22,649 nucleotides of DNA from Bacteroidales bacterium (GTDB taxonomy: Bacteria; Bacteroidota; Bacteroidia; Bacteroidales; JAADGE01): the NCBI GenBank assembly GCA_024762915.1, contig JANTGL010000007.1, positions 1-22,649 on the forward strand. The letters run 5' to 3'. This document shows, one piece after another, positions 17,168 through 22,649 of this stretch. The position numbers and the translations under genes were made by a program. The notes beneath the pieces are model-generated. The model saw nothing but the letters and a program-made list of their open reading frames with translations, made no database searches and was not told where the DNA came from. Each line of letters starts with the position of its first letter. The stretch's first letter is position 1.

Positions 17168-18142
17168 ATGAATACAGAAACTTCATATCTCGGACTAAAA
17201 TTAAGAAACCCTCTAATTGTGGGAAGTTGCGGACTGACAAACTCAGTTGAAAACATTAAAGAACTTGCCGATAACGGTGCCGGAGCAATCGTTTTAAAAT
17301 CAATTTTTGAAGAAGAAATTCTCATGGAATATTATGCAACAATTAAAAATGCTGATGCTGATGAATTAAAATATCTTGATTATTACGACTATAAAATCAA
17401 ACAGAATAATGTTCAAAAATACATTGAGCTTATAAAAGAAACAAAAAAATCTGTTGATATTCCCGTAATTGCCAGTATCAATTGCACAAGTTCTCACGAA
17501 TGGACCTATTTCACTCAAAAAATTGAAGAAGCCGGTGCCGATGCATTAGAGTTGAATATTTTTATGATGCCCTACCTGAAAGATAAAACGGGAACCGATA
17601 ATGAAAATATTTATTTTGAAATTATCGAAAAGGTTAAATCACAAGTTAAAATTCCGGTATCGATAAAAATGAGCCATTATTTTTCAAATCTCGGACGTTT
17701 CATCGAAAGATTATCCGAAAAAGTCGACGGTTTGGTTTTATTCAATCGTTTCTACAGCCCGGATTTTGACATTGACAATGAAAAACTGTTTGCCGGACAC
17801 ATTTACAGTTCTAAATTTGAAATGCATATTCCGCTTCGATGGATAGCAATGACACACGGACATATTCATTCTGACATTGCTGCATCAACGGGAATTCATT
17901 CCGGTGCCGATGTTATCAAAATGTTGCTTGCCGGTGCCGATGCAACCGAAATTGTAACCACAATTTATCAACACGGTCCCGAAAAAATTAAAAGTATGCT
18001 TGGTGAACTCGAAGATTACATGAAAAAACACAATTACAACAGCATCGATGATTTCAAAGGAAAGTTAAGCTTGAAAAAAGCTGAAAATCCTTCGGCATTT
18101 TATCGTGTTCAGTTTATGAAATATTCGGAGTTTGAAAAATAA
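17168..18142 (+). CDS. Dihydroorotate-dehydrogenase-like flavoprotein
   Basis: The protein is 324 residues, cytoplasmic, with a TIM-barrel FMN-binding layout like dihydroorotate dehydrogenase. YLGLKLRNPLIVGSCGLT is at the N-terminus, then GAGAIVLKSIF (Lys44 in the flavin-contacting position), IASINCTSSHEW (Asn105), ADALELNIF (Asn130), VSIKMSH (Lys167) and a C-terminal TGIHSGADVIKMLLAGADATEIVTTIYQHG phosphate-binding region. It lacks the NxSSPNT-type substrate loop of classical PyrD and carries a shorter Cys-containing loop, so it belongs to the dihydroorotate-dehydrogenase-like group rather than the pyrimidine enzyme. No pyr gene is adjacent. The substrate is unknown. It follows the sensor operon by 47 bp and ends at a strong terminator. 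Confidence 0.85.
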   Translation: MNTETSYLGLKLRNPLIVGSCGLTNSVENIKELADNGAGAIVLKSIFEEEILMEYYATIKNADADELKYLDYYDYKIKQNNVQKYIELIKETKKSVDIPVIASINCTSSHEWTYFTQKIEEAGADALELNIFMMPYLKDKTGTDNENIYFEIIEKVKSQVKIPVSIKMSHYFSNLGRFIERLSEKVDGLVLFNRFYSPDFDIDNEKLFAGHIYSSKFEMHIPLRWIAMTHGHIHSDIAASTGIHSGADVIKMLLAGADATEIVTTIYQHGPEKIKSMLGELEDYMKKHNYNSIDDFKGKLSLKKAENPSAFYRVQFMKYSEFEK

Positions 18143-18164
18143 GAATACCGAAAATTAAATGTAT

Positions 18165-18208
18165 AACCGTCAGGCCAGATTTTAACAATCGGTCTGACGG
18201 TTTTTTTT
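18165..18208 (+). terminator. Strong rho-independent terminator
   Basis: Arm aaccgtcaggcc (18165-18176) pairs with ggtctgacggtt (18191-18202) through 12 pairs, one of them G-U. The stem can extend by GAT/ATC (18178-18180 with 18188-18190). A run of eight T (18201-18208) follows directly. This closes the dihydroorotate-dehydrogenase-like gene. Confidence 0.92.
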
Positions 18209-18220
18209 AATAAAATATTA

Positions 18221-18302
18221 TAAATTTGAATAGTGTAAACCTCTTTTATTATAATAAATTAAAATTTATACAATAATTTTTTATATAAATTTGCGTTTAC
18301 AC
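18221..18302 (+). promoter_or_regulatory. Two TAAATTTG -7 elements, each beside one arm of an 8-bp inverted repeat
   Basis: Exact TAAATTTG occurs at 18221-18228 and 18286-18293. GTGTAAAC (18233-18240) lies just after the first and its exact complement GTTTACAC (18295-18302) just after the second. The second promoter predicts a start near 18297, on the inverted-repeat arm, so the arms could be operators that loop the 54 bp between them. No TTG is found at -33 for either. They now drive the lipoprotein gene; the second may once have served the OmpA-family gene. Confidence 0.45.
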
Positions 18303-18354
18303 AGATGTTAAGCAGCATTAAAACAAAATAAAAATTTAAAATAAAACAATTGAC

Positions 18355-18897
18355 ATGAAAACACTAAAAATCTTTTATGTGGCAGCAATAGTAAGTGTGC
18401 TATCTTTTTCTTGTAATGTATTTGAAGGATTGCAGCCCGACAGTATTAATTATACAGAAATAAATAAAACTATTACTTTGTCTAATCCAGATTCTATTAA
18501 TGGAGCATGCAAGGATTTAGTTTTTGAGATTAGAGAAACAGATTCATTTGAAAATACTGTAATAATAAAAGAAAATAATGAATTTATTTTATGCGATGGA
18601 TTCAATAATATCATTGCAAATATTGATGATGGAAAGGTATTGCCACTTGATGAAAATCAAAAAATATCTAAGTATGGTAATTGGGATAGTCCTAGTGGTA
18701 TTTGTTTAGATGAATTTGCAGGAAAAGGTGAAAAATATATTGGTTATCAGTCTGGATCTTGCCCGTCAGGAGTTACAAATTATTATTATGGTTGGATAAG
18801 AATTGAATTATCTTCTGATAAAAATATATTGAAAATAATAGACAGAGCGATAAACTATACAGAAGGTAAATATATAAAAGCAGGACAAATTGAATAA
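18355..18897 (+). CDS. Hypothetical lipoprotein (cargo of the candidate cassette)
   Basis: The protein is 180 residues. MKTLKIFYVAAIVSVLSFSC is a lipoprotein signal with Cys20 as the lipidation site. The mature part is short, acidic and beta-rich, with further Cys at 52, about 79, about 116 and about 134 that could form disulfides. Its end, from YIGYQ through YYYGWIRIEL to YIKAGQIE, resembles a tail (YGW strand, then an aliphatic/aromatic strand, then xxAG) seen in small secreted proteins of this phylum; I do not recognise a named family. Codon choice and low G+C differ from the neighbours. It begins 39 bp after the cassette edge, so it probably uses the promoter at 18286-18293. An exposed lipoprotein of accessory function is the most that can be said. 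Confidence 0.75.
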   Translation: MKTLKIFYVAAIVSVLSFSCNVFEGLQPDSINYTEINKTITLSNPDSINGACKDLVFEIRETDSFENTVIIKENNEFILCDGFNNIIANIDDGKVLPLDENQKISKYGNWDSPSGICLDEFAGKGEKYIGYQSGSCPSGVTNYYYGWIRIELSSDKNILKIIDRAINYTEGKYIKAGQIE

Positions 18898-19063
18898 AAA
18901 TAAATTACCACTTTGAAAATTAAATCCTTCGTCTATTTAGCAAGGCCAAAATTTGTTTTTATTGGGTCAGAAAGATTTTTGAAATTGTTCATTTGGGAAC
19001 AGAAAATCATTTTGAATTATTGTTGAAATACAAAGAAATTTTTTACGAGGTTAGATGAAAAAC
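18898..19063 (+). other. Non-coding stretch between the cassette gene and the palindrome
   Basis: No complete gene is seen here. A frame without any ATG start runs from just after a TAA at about 18921 to a TGA near 19057 (about 44 codons, containing HLGTENHFELLLKYKEIF). It reads like coding sequence and may be the tail of a decayed gene, but chance cannot be excluded. Confidence 0.35.
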
Positions 19064-19267
19064 GCTGCTTAACAACGCATATAAAACATAAGGGGTACAT
19101 TGTTTTATGGAACTTTTGTCCGTTTAATCAGCTTCGCCAAATCTACGATTTGACGTTTAAGTCAAATAGTTTAAATTTGTGTCAAACGTATATTTGGCTA
19201 TGTGCAAAACGGACAAGATATTCTTTCAAAACCCTTACGATTTCATATACCCACGTTAATACTGCGC
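19064..19267. repeat. attC-like ~200-nt imperfect palindrome
   Basis: Paired segments, outside to inside, are: TTAAC 19069-19073 with GTTAA 19255-19259; an unpaired spacer (5 nt left, 6 nt right); ATAT+AAA 19079-19085 with TTT+ATAT 19241-19248, with C19244 bulged; TAAGGG 19089-19094 with CCCTTA 19232-19237; a 12-bp stem 19114-19125 with 19207-19218 (one G-U); GCCAAAT 19136-19142 with 19192-19198; TACG 19144-19147 with 19187-19190; A19148 bulged; TTTGAC 19149-19154 with GTCAAA 19181-19186; and a tip hairpin CAAAT/ATTTG (19163-19167 with 19175-19179). GCTTAAC at 19067-19073 fits the RYYYAAC box. R box, unpaired spacer, L box with an extrahelical base and a variable arm is the attC plan, but this is longer than usual attC sites and the right box (GTTAATA) departs from GTTRRRY. 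Confidence 0.65.
19149..19179 (+). promoter_or_regulatory. Promoter-like sequence inside the palindrome, reading toward the OmpA-family gene
   Basis: TTTG at 19149-19152 and an exact TAAATTTG at 19172-19179 are 19 bp apart, a full match to the Bacteroidota pattern. A second -7 match (TATATTTG, 19189-19196) follows. Either could replace a promoter separated from the OmpA-family gene by the insertion. The palindrome also carries a TAnnTTTG on the minus strand (19138-19145). Confidence 0.45.
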
Positions 19268-19303
19268 ATAAAATAAATATCAATTAATAAAAAGGAAGTA
19301 AAA

Positions 19304-20275
19304 ATGAAACGAAAAACACTCATTTCCTTAATGATTGCATTAATGATTTCGACAAATCTTTTTGCACAAAAAACGTCTGATATTCCGGGAAGTAAAGACA
19401 ACCCCTTAATATCAAGATTAAACGGCTCTTTTATCGGCTTTTACAATACCGAGAAATGGGATACTTATATTTTGCCGGTTTCTAAAATTGAGAAAATTGA
19501 CGGACAAAATGCTTGGAGCAAAAAACTGAAATTAGAAGGTGAAGTTAACAGGATTCAATACACAGCGGCAAAAGAAAATAATGCATCTTTTGTGTATATG
19601 AATTATATGTCGGCATTAAAAAAATCCAATTGGGAAATACTGTTCAGCGGTAACGGAGAAGATGAATTAGGCAATGACAGCTATGAATGGCAATTCAGCA
19701 TGTTTCAGGAAGGGCTGGGTTTGGGAGATAAATTCGGCAGCGAATATAATTTTCGCGGCGGGAAGTATGCCTATATTGACGCAAAATTCGAAGAAAATGA
19801 TACGTCTTTTTATGCCGTGATTTACATCGTTGAAAAAGATGATTATACTTTAATTAATCAAGATATCATAAAAGTAAAAAATCCTGATGTCGGTTTGGTC
19901 ACTGCCAAACTTTTGACAGAAAAAATTGATAAAAAAGGACATTCGGCACTTGACGGCATATATTTTGAAACAGGTAAATCAATAATTACTGAAAAATCTG
20001 CTGCTGCTCTCAAAAATATTGCAAAATATCTGAATAACCATAAAGACAAGAAATTCTTTATTGTGGGACATACCGATAATGTCGGGAATTTTCAATCTAA
20101 TATGACTTTATCCGAAAATCGTGCAAAAGCGGTTATGAATGAACTGGTAAGCCAATTCGGAATCAATCCCGAGCAATTAAAAGCATACGGAGCAGCAAAT
20201 TTATGTCCGATGACTTCAAATACAACCGATGCCGGAAAAGCAAAAAACAGAAGAGTGGAAATTGTTGAGCAATAA
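19304..20275 (+). CDS. OmpA-family protein with DUF4892-like N-terminal domain
   Basis: The protein is 323 residues with a signal peptide at 1-21 (cut after LFAQ). Residues ~26-190 resemble DUF4892: DIPGSKDNPLISRLNGSFIG at its start, then a basic/aromatic beta-rich domain. Residues 215-323 are an OmpA C-terminal domain with GIYFETGKSIITEKS, VGHTDNVG (254-261), LSENRAKAVMNEL (269-281), AYGAANLCPMTSN and NRRVEIV (315-321), all the usual peptidoglycan-contacting motifs. There is no transmembrane barrel, so it is likely a periplasmic or outer-leaflet-attached protein that binds peptidoglycan. RBS-like AAGGAAG lies 7 bp before the ATG. The leader upstream (19256-19303) may have been cut off from its original promoter by the cassette-like segment. 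Confidence 0.88.
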   Translation: MKRKTLISLMIALMISTNLFAQKTSDIPGSKDNPLISRLNGSFIGFYNTEKWDTYILPVSKIEKIDGQNAWSKKLKLEGEVNRIQYTAAKENNASFVYMNYMSALKKSNWEILFSGNGEDELGNDSYEWQFSMFQEGLGLGDKFGSEYNFRGGKYAYIDAKFEENDTSFYAVIYIVEKDDYTLINQDIIKVKNPDVGLVTAKLLTEKIDKKGHSALDGIYFETGKSIITEKSAAALKNIAKYLNNHKDKKFFIVGHTDNVGNFQSNMTLSENRAKAVMNELVSQFGINPEQLKAYGAANLCPMTSNTTDAGKAKNRRVEIVEQ

Positions 20276-20308
20276 TTTTTTTTTCAAATTCATAAAATAA
20301 GTTGATAA

Positions 20309-20346
20309 TATCAAAAAGAGCAAGATAAAACTTGCTCTTTTTGATA
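20309..20346. terminator. 16-bp-arm hairpin between convergent genes
   Basis: Arms 20309-20324 and 20331-20346 are perfectly complementary around a 6-nt loop (ataaaa). On the plus strand the right arm contains CTCTTTTTG, and on the minus strand the same, so it can end transcripts from both directions: the OmpA-family gene and the tatD-like gene. Confidence 0.85.
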
Positions 20347-20492
20347 AATCAGGAATATATACTTATTCCGATATTGCTTTATTTGCTTTTTTGACAAAGA
20401 AAGTATTTTCGTTAAATCAATAAAGATTAATAATCCTCCGATAAGCATTAAACCGTCATGCAAAATTCGGAACCACATCCGGTTTTTTTCAT
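20311..20492 (-). pseudogene. Possible frame-disrupted small membrane-protein gene downstream of the TatD-family gene
   Basis: An ATG at 20492, 9 nt after the TatD-family stop, starts MKKTGCGSEF and soon stops. One base longer in the seven-A run (20483-20489 as T on the plus strand) it would read MKKNRMWFRILHDGLMLIGG. That next frame is open from ATG 20478 to a stop at 20311 (55 residues) and contains a clear membrane helix (HDGLMLIGGLLIFIDL). It ends inside the terminator stem, which is odd. One further shift near residue 18 of that frame would give ENTFFVKKANKAISE and a stop at 20363, just before the hairpin. Either the 55-residue frame is a real small membrane protein, or this is a gene of about 43 residues broken by two indels. 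Chance is also possible. Confidence 0.3.
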
Positions 20493-20501
20493 ACTCGGCT
20501 T

Positions 20502-21275
20502 TTATAATTTACCAAAAATTTTTTTTGCATTCGTATTTGTAATATTTGCGAGTTCTTCAGCAGAAATATCTTTAATTTCAGCAATTTTTTCGGCAATATA
20601 AATTAAATGAGCACTTTCATTTCGTTTTCCTCTTTTCGGAACCGGTGAAAGATACGGCGAATCGGTTTCCAAAACAAGATGCTTTAAATCAATTTCTTTA
20701 ACGACTTTATCAAGCCCCGCATTTTTAAATGTTACAATACCGTTAATGCCGATTTTAAATCCGCCGAATGAGATTATTATATCGGCTTGTTCCGGTGTTC
20801 CGGTAAAACTGTGAAAAATCCCGGAAAGATTTTCATCATTCAACTTATCAATAATTTCAGAAACCTCATCAAATGCCTCACGAACATGAATAATAATCGG
20901 CAGATTAAATTCCTTAGCAAGCAGAATTTGTTTTTCGAATGCTGTTTTTTGTTGTTCGATATAAGTCTTATCCCAATATAAATCAATACCGATTTCGCCG
21001 ACAGCAACGGCATTTTCGCTTTGCAAATGTTCTCTGACGACTTGTATTTCTTCTTCAAAATTCTCTTTTACATCGGAAGGATGCAAACCGAAAGCAAGAA
21101 AACAATGTGCGGGAAATTTTTCGGCTAAATCAATTTGTGCGGGAATATAAGATGAATTTATGCCCGGCAATACCATTTTCGATATACCGTTTTCAATTGC
21201 ATTATTTACAACTTCGTATTTGTCTTTATCAAATTCATTGACATACAAGTGAGTATGGGTATCAATTAAATTCAT
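20502..21275 (-). CDS. TatD-family metal-dependent hydrolase (DNase-like)
   Basis: The protein is 257 residues, the usual length of the family, cytoplasmic. The metal-binding residues of the TatD TIM barrel are present: DTHTH (His7, His9), GEIGID (Glu94), IIIHVREA (His130), FHSFTG (His155) and ETDSPYLSP (Asp205). TatD-type proteins are Mg2+-dependent nucleases, with 3'-5' exonuclease activity shown for some members, and have been linked to DNA repair. Which paralogue this is cannot be told from sequence alone. It starts at ATG 21275, divergent from a lipoprotein gene, and converges on the OmpA-family gene across a strong bidirectional hairpin. Confidence 0.93.
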   Translation of the reverse strand: MNLIDTHTHLYVNEFDKDKYEVVNNAIENGISKMVLPGINSSYIPAQIDLAEKFPAHCFLAFGLHPSDVKENFEEEIQVVREHLQSENAVAVGEIGIDLYWDKTYIEQQKTAFEKQILLAKEFNLPIIIHVREAFDEVSEIIDKLNDENLSGIFHSFTGTPEQADIIISFGGFKIGINGIVTFKNAGLDKVVKEIDLKHLVLETDSPYLSPVPKRGKRNESAHLIYIAEKIAEIKDISAEELANITNTNAKKIFGKL

Positions 21276-21353
21276 TGCTTGTTTATAATTTTCAAATTAG
21301 CTCGTAAATGTATTCCTTTTAATCAATTAATTAACTTTATTCATCAGCAAAAA

Positions 21354-21384
21354 TTTGTGTATCGCTTATATTTTTTTATTTTTG
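21354..21384 (+). promoter_or_regulatory. Bacteroidota-type promoter of the lipoprotein gene at 21412
   Basis: TTTG at 21354-21357 and TATTTTTG at 21377-21384 are 19 bp apart, a full match to TTTG-N19-TAnnTTTG. The predicted start is near 21388, about 24 nt before the ATG. Confidence 0.7.
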
Positions 21385-21411
21385 ATGTTAAACAATTAAA
21401 AATATTCTAAA

Positions 21412-22560
21412 ATGAAAAAGATTAATTTATACATTTTTATTTTCCTTTCATTTATTATATTTTCCTGCAATAATTCAGGGGATGAAACAAAAACAAATAC
21501 TGACACGGATACTGTTTCTTTAAAAACGGAAAACAATATCCAAAAAGATACTCCGGCAGATGAACAGACTGTTGATATATTCTCCGATTTGGAAATCTTA
21601 CCCGAAATTTTCAAAAAAGATGACGCTGTTTATGAAAAATTCAGTAAGTATATGTCGGAACTTCGATCAAACATTACTTCTGAGAAAGGAATAATTGCTG
21701 TTTTAAAACTGCAAGATACTTATAAAGAAAATTTTTACAATTTACTTTATCAGTATTTTAATACGGAAGGCGGAGGGAATATGAGCAGTGACGCGTGGCA
21801 AAAAGTTGAAAAAGAGTTGAAATCAATCGGATTTATACCGATTTATACCGAAGGGGACTTTGTTTATATGGAAAAATCGGAGATTTTAAAAGATGAAATA
21901 AACAAGTATGCATCCGAACCCTTTAAATTAAAAATTGAATTTGATAATAATTACAACAAAGCACTCGGCGGCGAATATCCGTATTCCGCTCTTGACCAAT
22001 ATTTTGACGCTTTTGAAAGCGGTTATAAATTATTCGTTAAATATCCCGAAACAGATTATTATAAAAATATTGAAGATAAATTTACGGATATTTTGATAAT
22101 GTTTACAGATATTCACAAAGTGAAAAACGAATGTTTTGAAGGCGAATTGCATGCCGAATTTTATCCGTGGAGTACAATCTGCAACCTTCCCGACCTATTT
22201 ACTGAACGTTTCCCAAACACTGTTTTTACACCGGTTTTTGAGAAAATAAAAGAAAACATGTCTGAATTTTCAAATCCCAAAGAACCGATTTACCTTATAG
22301 TAACGGATATTTTTGACGGTAAAAAAGCGTATCTTTCCGGAAGAAATAAAGTTTGGGAATATTTGAAAAAAGGAATTGATGTAGTACACAGCATTAAAGT
22401 AAAAAATAAAGAAGCAGAAGATGTTTATTATGTAACATATCGCTTTTATTCCGATAAAACCAAAGCCGATAATGCTTTAAATAAAATTAAAGAAACGCTT
22501 AATAATGCCGAAATAAAAACAGTTCAAATTGATGAAAACGGCTATGTAAACGAAATCTGA
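21412..22560 (+). CDS. Hypothetical lipoprotein
   Basis: The protein is 382 residues. The lipoprotein signal ends FIIFSC with Cys19 for lipidation. A Thr/Asp-rich flexible stretch (~20-55) follows, then a mostly helical, acidic domain (~55-290) with repeated aromatic/acidic helices (for example YSALDQYFDAFESGYKLFVKYPETDYYKNIEDKF). Cys at about 242 and 257 could pair. The last ~90 residues alternate short strands and helices, with YYVTYRFYSDKTKADNALNKIK then IKTVQIDENGYVNEI, loosely like a SPOR-type fold, but without support I do not name it. I do not recognise the family. It has its own promoter, diverges from the TatD-family gene and may be followed by another secreted protein gene 48 bp downstream. 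It probably sits on a membrane facing the periplasm. Confidence 0.8.
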   Translation: MKKINLYIFIFLSFIIFSCNNSGDETKTNTDTDTVSLKTENNIQKDTPADEQTVDIFSDLEILPEIFKKDDAVYEKFSKYMSELRSNITSEKGIIAVLKLQDTYKENFYNLLYQYFNTEGGGNMSSDAWQKVEKELKSIGFIPIYTEGDFVYMEKSEILKDEINKYASEPFKLKIEFDNNYNKALGGEYPYSALDQYFDAFESGYKLFVKYPETDYYKNIEDKFTDILIMFTDIHKVKNECFEGELHAEFYPWSTICNLPDLFTERFPNTVFTPVFEKIKENMSEFSNPKEPIYLIVTDIFDGKKAYLSGRNKVWEYLKKGIDVVHSIKVKNKEAEDVYYVTYRFYSDKTKADNALNKIKETLNNAEIKTVQIDENGYVNEI

Positions 22561-22608
22561 TTATATTTAAAACATCTGATAAAAAACCGGCAATAATTTC
22601 TTATTTGT

Positions 22609-22649
22609 ATGAAAAAAACCGTTTTATTTTTGATAATTCTCCTATATGT
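22609..22649 (+). CDS. Start of another secreted protein (partial, 5' end only)
   Basis: An ATG at 22609 opens MKKTVLFLIILLYV and runs off the right edge after 13 codons. Two Lys followed by a hydrophobic run is a typical signal-peptide start. It lies 48 bp after the lipoprotein stop on the same strand, so an operon is possible. Confidence 0.55.
   Translation, partial: MKKTVLFLIILLY

Larger units (their letters stand above)
18308..19255 (+). mobile_element. Candidate integron-type gene cassette without a nearby integrase
   Basis: The segment begins with TTAAGC, preceded by G18307, so 18307-18313 reads GTTAAGC and fits the integron core site GTTRRRY. It contains one short gene and ends with an attC-like palindrome whose inner arm finishes in G19255, followed by TT. 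If excised as a circle, G19255 joined to 18308-18316 would be exactly complementary over 10 bp to 19064-19073. In place, the downstream partner (19255-19261) pairs over only 5 bp. That difference is what an integrated cassette predicts. The cargo gene is about 28% G+C by hand count, against about 35% in part of the next gene (19441-19680). No integrase or second cassette is visible, so this would be an isolated cassette or relic. The inference rests on structure alone. Confidence 0.5.

Noticed and set aside
17168..18142. Biosynthetic dihydroorotate dehydrogenase PyrD
   Set aside because: The substrate loop typical of PyrD is missing and there is no pyrimidine context; only the flavin-binding layout agrees.
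18307..18313. GTTAAGC and GCTTAAC taken alone as proof of an integron
   Set aside because: Seven-base degenerate boxes are common by chance; the claim rests instead on the 10-bp complementarity at the predicted circle junction, the ordered palindrome and the composition shift.
22581..22608. Promoter for the last partial gene
   Set aside because: CTTATTTG near 22600 fits TAnnTTTG poorly and no paired upstream element was found; read-through from the lipoprotein gene is equally likely.

Overview
The window looks like chromosomal DNA of an AT-rich member of the Bacteroidota. The evidence is a type IX secretion (T9SS) type B sorting domain, a PorP/SprF-type outer membrane protein, a TonB-dependent receptor with a carboxypeptidase-regulatory-like front end, signal peptides and lipoboxes throughout, and several upstream regions carrying the phylum's TTTG/TAnnTTTG promoter pattern instead of -35/-10 boxes. 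I cannot name a genus. No rRNA, tRNA, CRISPR array, phage gene or integrase was seen.

Layout. 1-1400 (-): the N-terminal part of a secreted protein made of near-identical ~95-residue fibronectin-III-like repeats, running off the left edge. 1526-2818 (-): two periplasmic redox proteins, a Cys-rich thioredoxin-like protein and a rhodanese-thioredoxin fusion, possibly under a Crp/Fnr-type operator. 3017-5425 (+): a TonB-dependent receptor, followed by two strong hairpins. 5630-9556 (+): a T9SS type B cargo protein and a PorP/SprF-OmpA fusion, probably one operon for surface display. 9643-10908 (-): a CNNM/CorC-type transporter. 11008-17120 (+): a tight three-gene signalling operon, made of a PAS-PAS histidine kinase and two transmembrane sensor-GAF-coiled-coil-PAS proteins with no output domain. 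17168-18142 (+): a dihydroorotate-dehydrogenase-like flavoprotein ending at a clear terminator. 18355-18897 (+): an unrecognised lipoprotein. 19304-20275 (+): an OmpA-family protein. 20502-21275 (-): a TatD-family metal-dependent hydrolase, with a possible broken small membrane-protein gene behind it. 21412-22560 (+): an unrecognised lipoprotein. 22609-end (+): the first codons of another secreted protein.

The most unusual part is 18307-19255. The lipoprotein gene at 18355 is followed by a ~200-nt imperfect palindrome that can fold as a long stem. It has the parts of an integron attC site: an R-box-like GCTTAAC, an unpaired spacer, an L-box-like stem with one extrahelical base, and a long variable arm. 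The last ten bases of the palindrome's outer left arm (19064-19073) are perfectly complementary to a G followed by the start of the segment (18308-18316), as expected if the segment is a gene cassette that circularises through this site. Removing the segment would join a promoter at 18286-18293 to the leader of the OmpA-family gene. My reading is that a cassette, with no integrase nearby, entered the 5' leader of that gene, took over its promoter and brought a replacement promoter inside its palindrome. This is inference from sequence structure and needs a comparative search.
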